Source of the DNA: Nematostella vectensis
Taxonomy: Eukaryota > Cnidaria > Anthozoa > Actiniaria > Edwardsiidae
Assembly: GCF_932526225.1 (NCBI RefSeq)
Contig: NC_064045.1
Location: forward strand, 1,522,501-1,586,500
Length of the DNA: 64,000 nucleotides
Direction: 5' to 3'
Under the pieces are notes generated by a model. It was not told the origin of the DNA and did no database searches. It was given only the letters and a program-made list of their open reading frames with translations. The position numbers and the translations under genes were made by a program. Shown here in pieces: positions 13,701-26,123 of this stretch (position 1 is the first letter of the stretch; the number at the start of each line of letters is the position of its first letter).

Positions 13701-14510
13701 CCCCACTAATGTACTCTTTTAGCACCCACAAATGTAATCCTCTCAACTAATGTAATCTATGAGCACCCACAAATGTAATCCTCCCCACTAATGTAATCTA
13801 TGAGTACCCACAAATGTAATCCCCCCACTAATGTAATCTATGAGCACCCACAAATGTAATCCTCCCACTAATTTAATCTATGAGTACCCACAAATGTAAT
13901 CCCCCCACTAATGTAATCTATGATCACCCACAAATGTAATCCTCCCACTAATGTAATCTATGAGCACCCACAAATGTAATCCTCCCACTAATGTAATCTA
14001 TGAGCACCCACAAATGTAATCCTCCTCACTAATGTAATCTATGAGCACCCACAAATGTAATCCTCCCCACTAATGTAATCTATGAGCACCCACAAATGTA
14101 ATCCTCCCCACTAATGTACTCTATGAGCACCCACAAATGTAATCCTCCCCACTAATGTAATCTATGAGTACCCACAAATGTAATCCCCCCACTAATGTAA
14201 TCTATGATCACCCACAAATGTAATCCTCCCCACTAATGTACTGTATTAGCACCCACAAATGTAATCCTCCCCACTAATGTAATCTATGAGCACCCACAAA
14301 TGTAATCCTCCCCACTAATGTAATCTATGAGCACCCACAAATGTAATCCTCCCACTAATGTAATCTATGAGCACCCACAAATGTAATCCTCCCCACTAAT
14401 GTAATCTATGAGCACCCACAAATGTAATCCTCCCCACTAATGTAATCTATGAGCACCCACAAATGTAATCCTCCCACTAATGTAATCTATGAGCACCCAC
14501 AAATGTAATC
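7794..14510. repeat. 6,717-bp higher-order block, copy 1
   Basis: First copy of a block that repeats with an offset of 6,716-6,717 bp. Shared private landmarks include the aberrant unit ATTAATGTACTGTTATCC (10511 and 17228), CACTAATTTAATCT (13865 and 20582) and the C-run before ATATAATG (8872 and 15588). The left border lies near 7794, where units before it no longer match copy 2's upstream units. Confidence 0.9.
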
Positions 14511-17500
14511 CTCTCACTAATGCACTCTGTGAGCACAACTAATGTACTCTTTTAGCACCCACAAATGTAATCCTCCCCACTAATGAGCACCTTCAAATAT
14601 AAGCCTCCCCACTAATGTACTCTAATGATCACCCACAAATATAAGCCTCCCCACTAATGTACTCTATGAATACTCACAAATGTAATCCTCCCCACTAATG
14701 TACTCTAATGATCACCCACAAATATAAGCCTCCCCACTAATGTACTCTATGAGTACCCACAAATGTAATCCTCCCCACTAATGTACTTTATGAGTACCCA
14801 CAAATGTAATCCTCTCAACAAATGTATTCTATGAGCACCCACAAATGTAATCCTCCCCACTAATGTAATCTATGAGCACCCACAAATGTAATCCTCCCCA
14901 CTAATGTAATCTATGAGCACCCACAAATGTAAGTCTCTCAACAAATGTATTCTATGAGCACCCACAAATGTAATCCTCCCCACCAATGTAATCTATGAGC
15001 ACCCACAAATGTAATTCTCTCAACTAATGTAATCTATGAGTACCCACAAATGTAAGCCTCCCCACTAATGCACTCTATGAGCACCCACAAATGTAATCCT
15101 CCCACTAATGTAATCTATGAGTACCCACAAATGTAATCCTCCCCACTAATGTAATCTATGAGCACCACAAATGTAATTCTCTCAACTAATGTATTCTATA
15201 AGTATCCACAAATGTAAGCCTCCCCACTAATGTACTCTATGAGTACCCACAAATGTAATCCTCCCACTAATGTAATCTATGAGCACCCACAAATGTAATC
15301 CTCCTCACTAATGTAATCTATGAGCACCCACAAATGTAATTCTCTCAACTAATGTACTCTATGAGTACCCACAAATGTGATCCTCCCCACTAATGTACTC
15401 TATTAGCACAACTAATGTACTCTATGAGCACCCACGAATATAATCCTCCCCACTAATGTAATCTATGAGTACCCACAAATGTAATCCTCCCCACTAATGT
15501 ACTCTATTAGCACAACTAATGTACTCTATGAGCACCCACAAATGTAATCCTCCCACTAATGTACTCTATGATCACCCACAAATGTAATCCCCCCCCATAT
15601 AATGTACTCTATGATCATCCACAAATGTAATCCTCCCCACTAATGTAATCTATGATCACTCACAAATGTAATCCTCCCCACTAATGTAATCTATGAGCAC
15701 CCACAAATGTAATCATCCCACTAATGTAATCTATGAGTACCCACAAATGTAATCCTCCCCACTAATGTAATCTATGAGTACCCACAAATGTAATCCTCCC
15801 CACTAATGTACTCTTTTAGCACCCACAAATGTAATCCTCCCACTAATGTAATCTATGAGTACCCACAAATGTAATCCTCCCCACTAATGTAATCTATGAG
15901 CACCCACAAATGTAATCCTCCCACTAATGTAATCTATGAGTACCCACAAATGTAATCCTCCCCACTAATGTACTCTATGAGTACCCACAAATGTAATCCT
16001 CCCCACTAATGTACTCTATGAGCACCCACAAATGTAATTCTCTCAACTAATGTACTCTATGAGTACCCACAAATGTAATCCTCCCCACTAATGTACTCTT
16101 TTAGCACCCACAAATGTAATCCTCCTCACTAATGTAATCTATGAGTACCCACAAATGTAATCCTCCCCACTAATGTAATCTATGAGCACCCACAAATGTA
16201 ATCCTCCCCACTAATGTACTCTTTTAGCACCCACAAATGTAATCCTCCCACTAATGTAATCTATGAGTACCCACAAATGTAATCCTCCCCACTAATGTAC
16301 TCTATGAGCACCCACAAATGTAATCCTCCCACTAATGTAATCTATGAGCACCCACAAATGTAATCCTCCCACTAATGTACTCTATGAGCACCCACAAATG
16401 TAATCCTCCCACTAATGTACTCTTTTAGCACCCACAAATGTAATCCTCCCACTAATGTAATCTATGAGTACCCACAAATGTAATCCTCCCCACTAATGTA
16501 ATCTATGAGTACCCACAAATGTAATCCTCCCCACTAATGTACTCTTTTAGCACCCACAAATGTAATCCTCCCCACTAATGTACTCTTTTAGCACCCACAA
16601 ATGTAATCCTCCCCACTAATGTAATCTATGAGCACCCACAAATGTAATCCTCCCCACTAATGTACTCTTTTAGCACCCACAAATGTAATCCTCCCCACTA
16701 ATGTACTCTTTTAGCACCCACAAATGTAATCCTCCCACTAATGTACTCTATGAGTACCCACAAATGTAATCCTCCCCACTAATGTAATCTATGAGCACCC
16801 ACAAATGTAATCCTCCCACTAATGTAATCTATGAGCACCCACAAATGTAATCCTCCCACTAATGTAATCTATGAGCACCCACAAATGTAATCCCCCCACT
16901 AATGTAATCTATGAGTACCCACAAATGTAATCCTCCCCACTAATGTAATCTATGAGCACCCACAAATGTAATCCTCCCACTAATGTAATCTATGAGTACC
17001 CACAAATGTAATCCTCCCCACTAATGTAATCTATGAGTACCCACAAATGTAATCCTCCCCACTAATGTACTCTTTTAGCACCCACAAATGTAATCCTCCC
17101 ACTAATGTAATCTATGAGTACCCACAAATGTAATCCTCCCCACTAATGTACTGTATTAGCACAACTAATGTACTCTTTTAGCACCCACAAATGTAATCCT
17201 CTCAACTAATGTAATCTATGAGCACCCATTAATGTACTGTTATCCTCCCCACTAATGTAATCTATGAGCACCCACAAATGTAATCCTCTCAACTAATGTA
17301 ATCTATGAGCACCCACAAATGTAATCCTCCCCACTAATGTACTCTTTTAGCACCCACAAATGTAATCCTCCCCACTAATGTAATCTATGAGCACCCACAA
17401 ATGTAATCCTCCCCACTAATGTACTCTTTTAGCACCCACAAATGTAATCCTCCCCACTAATGTAATCTATGAGTACCCACAAATGTAATCCTCCCCACTA

Positions 17501-20500
17501 ATGTACTCTTTTAGCACCCACAAATGTAATCCTCCCACTAATGTAATCTATGAGCACCCACAAATGTAATCCTCCCACTAATGTAATCTATGAGCACCCA
17601 CAAATGTAATCCTCCCACTAATGTAATCTATGAGCACCCACAAATGTAATCCTCCCACTAATGTACTCTTTTAGCACCCACAAATGTAATCCTCCCCACT
17701 AATGTAATCTATGAGCACCCACAAATGTAATCCTCCCCACTAATGTACTCTTTTAGCACCCACAAATGTAATTCTCTCAACTAATGTAATCTATGAGCAC
17801 CCACAAATGTAATCCTCCCCACTAATGTAATCTATGAGTACCCACAAATGTAATCCCCCCACTAATGTACTCTTTTAGCACCCACAAATGTAATCCTCCC
17901 ACTAATGTACTCTATGAGCACCCACAAATGTAATCCTCCCCACTAATGTACTCTTTTAGCACCCACAAATGTAATCCTCCCACTAATGTAATCTATGAGT
18001 ACCCACAAATGTAATCCTCCCACTAATGTAATCTATGAGCACCCACAAATGTAATCCTCCCACTAATGTAATCTATGAGCACCCACAAATGTAATCCTCC
18101 CACTAATGTAATCTATGAGCACCCACAAATGTAATCCTCCCCACTAATGTACTCTATGAGTACCCACAAATGTAATCCTCCCCACTAATGTACTCTTTTA
18201 GCACCCACAAATGTAATCCTCCCACTAATGTACTCTATGAGTACCCACAAATGTAATCCTCCCCACTAATGTAATCTATGAGCACCCACAAATGTAATCC
18301 TCCCACTAATGTAATCTATGAGCACCCACAAATGTAATCCTCCCACTAATGTAATCTATGAGCACCCACAAATGTAATCCTCCCCACTAATGTAATCTAT
18401 GAGTACCCACAAATGTAATCCTCCCCACTAATGTACTCTTTTAGCACCCACAAATGTAATCCTCCCACTAATGTAATCTATGAGCACCCACAAATGTAAT
18501 CCTCCCCACTAATGTAATCTATGAGTACCCACAAATGTAATCCTCCTCACTAATGTACTCTTTTAGCACCCACAAATGTAATCCTCCCACTAATGTAATC
18601 TATGAGTACCCACAAATGTAATCCTCCCCACTAATGTAATCTATGAGTACCCACAAATGTAATCCTCCCCACTAATGTACTCTTTTAGCACCCACAAATG
18701 TAATCCTGCCACTAATGTAATCTATGAGTACCCACAAATGTAATCCTCCCACTAATGTACTCTATGAGCACCCACAAATGTAATCCTCCTCACTAATGTA
18801 CTCTATGAGTACCCACAAATGTAATCCTCCCCACTAATGTAATCTATGAGCACCCACAAATGTAATCCTCCCCACTAATGTACTCTTTTAGCACCCACAA
18901 ATGTAATTCTCTCAACTAATGTAATCTATGAGCACCCACAAATGTAATCCTCCCCACTAATGTACTCTTTTAGCACCCACAAATGTAATTCTCTCAACTA
19001 ATGTAATCTATGAGTACCCACAAATGTAATCCTCCCACTAATGTACTCTATGAGCACCCACAAATGTAATCCTCCCACTAATGTAATCTATGAGCACCCA
19101 CAAATGTAATCCTCCCCACTAATGTAATCTATGGGCACCCACAAATGTAATCCTCCCCACTAATGTACTCTTTTAGCACCCACAAATGTAATTCTCTCAA
19201 CTAATGTAATCTATGAGCACCCACAAATGTAATCCTCCCCACTAATGTAATCTATGAGCACCCACAAATGTAATCCTCCCCACTAATGTAATCTATGAGC
19301 ACCCACAAATGTAATCCTCCCCACTAATGTAATCTATGAGTACCCACAAATGTAATCCTCCCACTAATGTAATCTATGAGCACCCACAAATGTAATCCTC
19401 CCCACTAATGTAATCTATGAGCACCCACAAATGTAATCCTCCCCACTAATGTAATCTATGAGCACCCACAAATGTAATCCTCCCACTAATGTAATCTATG
19501 AGCACCCACAAATGTAATCCTCCCCACTAATGTAATCTATGAGCACCCACAAATGTAATCCTCCCCACTAATGTACTCTATGAGCACCCACAAATGTAAT
19601 CCTCCCCACTAATGTAATCTATGAGCACCCACAAATGTAATCCTCCCCACTAATGTAATCTATGAGCACCCACAAATATAATCCTCCCCACTAATGTACT
19701 CTTTTAGCACCCACAAATGTAATCCTCCCCACTAATGTAATCTATGAGCACCCACAAATGTAATCCTCCCCACTAATGTACTCTTTTAGCACCCACAAAT
19801 GTAATCCTCCCACTAATGTACTCTATGAGCACCCACAAATGTAATCCTCCCCACTAATGTAATCTATGAGCACCCACAAATGTAATCCTCCCCACTAATG
19901 TAATCTATGAGCACCCACAAATGTAATCCTCCCACTAATGTAATCTATGAGCACCCACAAATGTAATCCTCCCCACTAATGTAATCTATGAGCACCCACA
20001 AATGTAATCCTCCCCACTAATGTACTCTATGAGCACCCACAAATGTAATCCTCCCCACTAATGTAATCTATGAGCACCCACAAATGTAATCCTCCCCACT
20101 AATGTAATCTATGAGCACCCACAAATATAATCCTCCCACTAATGTACTCTATGAGCACCCACAAATGTAATCCTCCCACTAATGTAATCTATGAGCACCC
20201 ACAAATGTAATCCTCCCCACTAATGTAATCTATGAGCACCCACAAATGTAATTGTCCCCACTAATGTAATCTATGAGCACCCACAAATGTAATCCTCCCC
20301 ACTAATGTAATCTATGAGTACCCACAAATGTAATCCTCCCACTAATGTACTCTATGAGCACCCACAAATGTAATCCCCCCACTAATGTAATCTATGAGCA
20401 CCCACAAATGTAATCCTCCCCACTAATGTACTCTTTTAGCACCCACAAATGTAATCCTCTCAACTAATGTAATCTATGAGCACCCACAAATGTAATCCTC

Positions 20501-21227
20501 CCCACTAATGTAATCTATGAGTACCCACAAATGTAATCCCCCCACTAATGTAATCTATGAGCACCCACAAATGTAATCCTCCCACTAATTTAATCTATGA
20601 GTACCCACAAATGTAATCCCCCCACTAATGTAATCTATGATCACCCACAAATGTAATCCTCCCACTAATGTAATCTATGAGCACCCACAAATGTAATCCT
20701 CCCACTAATGTAATCTATGAGCACCCACAAATGTAATCCTCCTCACTAATGTAATCTATGAGCACCCACAAATGTAATCCTCCCCACTAATGTAATCTAT
20801 GAGCACCCACAAATGTAATCCTCCCCACTAATGTACTCTATGAGCACCCACAAATGTAATCCTCCCCACTAATGTAATCTATGAGTACCCACAAATGTAA
20901 TCCCCCCACTAATGTAATCTATGATCACCCACAAATGTAATCCTCCCCACTAATGTACTGTATTAGCACCCACAAATGTAATCCTCCCCACTAATGTAAT
21001 CTATGAGCACCCACAAATGTAATCCTCCCCACTAATGTAATCTATGAGCACCCACAAATGTAATCCTCCCACTAATGTAATCTATGAGCACCCACAAATG
21101 TAATCCTCCCCACTAATGTAATCTATGAGCACCCACAAATGTAATCCTCCCCACTAATGTAATCTATGAGCACCCACAAATGTAATCCTCCCACTAATGT
21201 AATCTATGAGCACCCACAAATGTAATC
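14511..21227. repeat. 6,717-bp higher-order block, copy 2
   Basis: Second copy of the block, nearly identical to copy 1. I noticed only trivial differences: CTATGAGC versus CTGTGAGC near 14528, and 7 versus 8 C's near 15590. After 21227 the sequence continues with ordinary satellite units instead of a third copy. Such low divergence means a very recent duplication or an assembly artefact. Confidence 0.9.
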
Positions 21228-22289
21228 CTCCCCACTAATGTACTGTATTAGCACCCACAAATGTAATCCTCCCCACTAATGTAATCTATGAGCACCCACA
21301 AATGTAATCCTTCCCACTAATGTAATCTATGAGCACCCACAAATGTAATCCTCCCCACTAATGTAATCTATGAGCACCCACAAATGTAATCCTCCCCACT
21401 AATGTAATCTATGAGCACCCACAAATGTAATCCTCCCCACTAATGTACTGTATTAGCACCCACAAATGTAATCCTCCCCACTAATGTAATCTATGAGCAC
21501 CCACAAATGTAATCCTCCCCACTAATGTAATCTATGAGCACCCACAAATGTAATCCTCCCCACTAATGTAATCTATGAGCACCCACAAATGTAATCCTCC
21601 CCACTAATGTAATCTATGAGCACCCACAAATGTAATCCTCCCCACTAATGTAATCTATGAGCACCCACAAATGTAATCCTCCCCACTAATGTAATCTATG
21701 AGCACCCACAAATGTAATCCTCCCCACTAATGTAATCTATGAGCACCCACAAATGTAATCCTCCCCACTAATGTACTGTATTAGCACCCACAAATGTAAT
21801 CCTCCCCACTAATGTAATCTATGAGCACCCACAAATGTAATCCTCCCCACTAATGTAATCTATGAGCACCCACAAATGTAATCCTCCCCACTAATGTAAT
21901 CTATGAGCACCCACAAATGTAATCCTCCCCACTAATGTACTCTATGAGCACCCACAAATGTAATCCTCCCCACTAATGTAATCTATGAGCACCCACAAAT
22001 GTAATCCTCCCACTAATGTACTCTATGAGCACCCACAAATGTAATCCTCCCCACTAATGTAATCTATGAGCACCCACGAATGTAATCCTCCCCACTAATG
22101 TAATCTATGAGCACCCACAAATGTAATCCTCCCCACTAATGTAATCTATGAGCACCCACAAATGTAATCCTCCCCACTAATGTAATCTATGAGCACCCAC
22201 AAATGTAATCCTCCCACTAATGTACTCTATGAGCACCCACAAATGTAATCCTCCCACTAATGTAATCTATGAGTACCCACAAATGTAAT

Positions 22290-23160
22290 CCTCCCCAATA
22301 ATGTACTGTATTAGCACAACTAATGTACTCTTTTAGCACCCACAAATGTAATTCTCTCAACTAATGTAATCTATGAGCACCCATTAATGTACTGTTATCC
22401 TCCCCACTAATGTAATCTATGAGCACCCACAAATGTAATCCTCTCAACTAATGTAATCTATGAGTACCCACAAATGTAATCCTCCCCACTAATGTACTCT
22501 TTTAGCACCCACAAATGTAATCCTTCCCACTAATGTAATCTATGAGCACCCACAAATGTAATCCTCTCAACTAATGTAATCTATGAGCACCCACAAATGT
22601 AATCCTCTCAACTAATGTAATCTATGAGCACCCACAAATGTAATGCTCCCCACTAATGTAATCTATGAGCACCCACAAATGTAATCCTCCCCACTAATGT
22701 AATCTATGAGTACCCACAAATGTAATCCCCCCACTAATGTAATCTATGATCACCCACAAATGTAATCCTCCCCACTAATGTACTGTATTAGCACCCACAA
22801 ATGTAATCCTCTCAACTAATGTAATCTATGAGCACCCACAAATGTAATCCTCCCCACTAATGTAATCTATGAGCACCCACAAATGTAATCCCCCCCACTA
22901 ATGTACTCTATGAGCACCCACAAATGTAATCCTCCCACTAATGTAATCTATGAGTACCCACAAATGTAATCCTCCCCACTAATGTACTGTATTAGCACAA
23001 CTAATGTACTCTTTTAGCACCCACAAATGTAATCCTCTCAACTAATGTAATCTATGAGCACCCATTAATGTACTGTTATCCTCCCCACTAATGTAATCTA
23101 TGAGCACCAACAAATGTAATCCTCTCAACTAATGTAATCTATGAGTACCCACAAATGTAA
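22290..23160. repeat. ~681-bp local duplication inside satellite
   Basis: The unusual unit string TACTGTATTAGCACAACTAA ... CCATTAATGTACTGTTATCC occurs near 22310-22400 and again near 22990-23080, an offset of about 681 bp. The same string occurs at 10433 and 17150, so it is an older landmark re-used by several duplications. Confidence 0.75.
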
Positions 23161-23978
23161 TCCTCCCCACTAATGTACTCTTTTAGCACCCACAAATGTA
23201 ATCCTCCCCACTAATGTAATCTATGAGCACCCACAAATGTAATCCTCCCCACTAATGTAATCTATGAGCACCCACAAATGTAATCCTCTCAACTAATGTA
23301 ATCTATGAGCACCCACAAATGTAATGCTCCCCACTAATGTAATCTATGAGCACCCACAAATGTAATCCTCCCCACTAATGTAATCTATGAGTACCCACAA
23401 ATGTAATCCCCCCACTAATGTAATCTATGATCACCCACAAATGTAATCCTCCCCACTAATGTAATCTATGAGCACCCACAAATGTAATCCTCCCCACTAA
23501 TGTAATCTATGAGCACCCACAAATGTAATCCTCCCCAATAATGTAATCTAAGAGCACCCAGAAATGTAATCCTCCCCACTAATGTAATCTATGAGCACCC
23601 ACAAATGTAATCCTCCCCACTAATGTACTCTATGAGCACCCACAAATGTAATCCTCCCCACTAATGTAATCTATGAGTACCCACAAATGTAATCCCCCCA
23701 CTAATGTAATCTATGATCACCCACAAATGTAATCCTCCCCACTAATGTAATCTATAAGCACCCACAAATGTAATCCTCTCAACTAATGTACTCTTTTAGC
23801 ACCCACAAATGTAATCCTCCCCACTAATGTAATCTATAAGCACCCACAAATGTAATCCTCTTAACTAATGTACTCTTTTAGCACCCACAAATGTAATCCT
23901 CCCCACTAATGTAATCTATGAGCACCCACTAATGTACTGTTATCCTCCCCACTAATGTAATCTATGTGGGTGTGGTTA

Positions 23979-24352
23979 TATACCGTAAATGACCAATAAA
24001 CGCTCCCTTTCTAAAGAACGCCTCCCCTTAGCTTTCTAATAAATGCCCCCCTCTAATAAAGCCCCCCTCTATTAAATGCCCCCAACCCTCTCTCCCAGCA
24101 TAAAAACAAAAGGCATTATAGTAATTTCGGTAATATAAATCAAATTTAAATTAATCTGAGTTTGGCTTCTACTGGCGGGTGAGACTTGAGACATGGGTAA
24201 GAAATGCTTACTAAGCTAGCTTTCATTTAACACACTTGGGTTTGTTATATTTTCATAGTTTGTTAAGAAAGCCCCTCTCTAATAAACGGCTCCTATTTAT
24301 TGAACGCCCCCCCTCTGACTGCAGAAATTTTTATTAAATTATTTACGGTATA
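23979..24352. mobile_element. TA-flanked MITE with CCGTAAAT termini
   Basis: A 370-bp segment starts TACCGTAAAT (23981) and ends ATTTACGGTA (24341-24350), a perfect 10-bp terminal inverted repeat, with TA on both outer sides. The interior has repeated 'TAATAAACGCCCCC'-like motifs and no coding capacity. It begins 13 bp after the last satellite unit. The TA target and short inverted ends suggest a Tc1/mariner-type non-autonomous element; compare the element at 55135-55501. Confidence 0.7.
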
Positions 24353-26121
24353 AGCACAACAACGTCCTGCCCTTCTGCACACATATTTTATAGTTTGGCA
24401 TTTCTTCTATAGGCTGTGTGCAGTAAATTGTGCTATGTGTCTTTTTTAAGAAAAAAAAAAACAGGATGTACAGTATTGTAAATTGTAGTGAAAAATGGTT
24501 GAATAATGACAATACATTTTTAACATATTAAATGACAAAAAAGGCAAGGATTAAAATCTGGTATTTAATTAATGAACTGTTTCTTACACATCACCTCAGC
24601 AATGGTGAAAAATAGCAGAGTATTACATTTTTCTTTAGGGTTTCCCACAATAGTAGAAGTCTGATAATGTACAATGAAATACAAAGCATCTCTTCCTCGA
24701 TCCTGTAGATTATTCCTTGTCAGCATCTTGTAACTGTGGATCTACAAAACACAAAGTCAATGGTTCACTGATTTGAGAAGGGAAGTCTCAAGGCTTTCAC
24801 TTATTTGAATCGTGGGGTAATTAAAGGGTAATTGGTCAGCCAGAATGTTTGTTCCCACCAAAAACTCGCAAGATATTAAAACAGTCAACTAGAAAACATG
24901 TCTCAACAAACCTCAGTGCTAGTGAGGTCACTTTGCTGCTAGCCACTAAGCCTGACAAAACACTATAGGGGCGTGTACAAAACAAAAACCAAAGAATTTA
25001 AGATAAAAAACCTTAGACTAAAAAACAAGGACCCTAAAACAATGACCTCTAAGATAGAATGAAGTAGAAAATATGCAAAGAGCTTAAAGTAATCCTTATT
25101 CCGTTACCAAATAAACATACATCACATTTGACCATTTCCTACACAGTTACCTCCCGACCTCCTTATTCTTCCCCCCCCCCCCCCCCCCCGCTTTTATCAC
25201 TATATTTTACACCTGCCCTTTTTTATAGTCAGGGAGCAGATACCGGAAAAATTAGGTCTCGCTCAACCCTCACCACAGAAAAGGTTTGACAGTGGAATCT
25301 TATAGAACAAGACCCCCTGAACAACGCTAGCTAGTTCGTAAAGCCGATTTGTGGTGTCAATCAAAAGATATGGACGTGTTTTATTACGTCACTCGTAGTC
25401 CTGTATGGAAACGAGGCTCATTTTAAAAGGGCGCGTTTATTCTATTTTTCCGTGCCTAGAAACGCTATAACTTCACAGTTTTTTCACATATCAACCTTCT
25501 AAGCAAATGGCTAAAGTATGCCCCAGATAAAGAAAAGTCACGTGATCTGTCACGTGTCAAAATGTAATAATGATGAAAAATGTTGTCTTTCCTATCGAAA
25601 ATTCCGCCGTAGCCGGTAAAACGGAACCATTCAACTCAAGGCGACTGTTGTCCACTCATCTAATGGCTGCTTTGAGCTCTAAGCTGATATCCGTGTCGCT
25701 AGAGATACATGTGTAGTTATTCCTACCTCACCACAGGAAGCCCGCTCCTATTAATATGTAGGTAAAACATATTGCTGGAAAAATGGCCAGGTCATGAATA
25801 AAACAAGTAGGTAGTACTACAGTATTCAAAAACACGACTACAAAAAAGCCGCAGCATTTACAATCAAAGTTAAAGATGATTTATAAAGGTATATATTTAA
25901 ATATGTCTCATCATGATGTCGAGGCTAGCTCAATCCAAGATGGCGGCGCCCATGGCAGAGTCTTTACATTGTCTGTAAGTACGACGACTTTTTGATATTT
26001 AAAATAGATTTTAGTTGATATAAATGGAAATTTTACTCTCTTAAGACTTGTACGTTGTAAGTTGATTATATTTGTTTTATTAAAAATGCTATTAAATTGA
26101 CAAGAATTGTATCTTTTTTAG
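24353..26121. other. Mostly unannotated spacer with possible first exon
   Basis: No clear gene. A 19-C homopolymer sits at about 25171-25189. At 25940-25974 the string ATGGCGGCGCCC leads to GTAAGT, which looks like a first exon and splice donor; a matching acceptor (CTTTTTTAG) ends at 26121 just before the ATG at 26124. Joining them gives a 14-codon upstream frame that stops, so this is at best a 5'-untranslated exon of the broken gene downstream. Confidence 0.4.
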
Positions 26122-26123
26122 TA

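Larger units (their letters stand above)
6139..23967. repeat. Satellite array, 40/41-bp unit (~17.8 kb)
   Basis: About 440 head-to-tail copies of a unit made of ACTAATGTAATCTATGAG followed by CACCCACAAATGTAATCC and TCCC or TCCCC; the C-run sets 40 versus 41 bp. Recurrent variants are TGAGCAC versus TGAGTAC, TACTCTTTTAGCAC, TGATCAC, CTCTCAACT and short units such as TTAGCACAACTAATG. Variant order makes higher-order blocks: ~163 bp at 6170-6490, 6,717 bp at 7794-21227 and ~681 bp near 22290-23160. No open frame of 60 codons exists anywhere in it. No centromere or other function can be inferred from sequence alone. Confidence 0.98.

Noticed and set aside
6139-23967. CRISPR-like appearance of regularly spaced repeats
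   Set aside because: There are no unique spacers; the whole 40/41-bp unit repeats. This is a eukaryotic satellite.
24718-24742. Possible minus-strand last exon ending DPQLQDADKE
   Set aside because: A TTTTGTAG acceptor and short frame are present, but it is under 12 codons, with no upstream exon and only a weak poly(A)-like ATTAAA.
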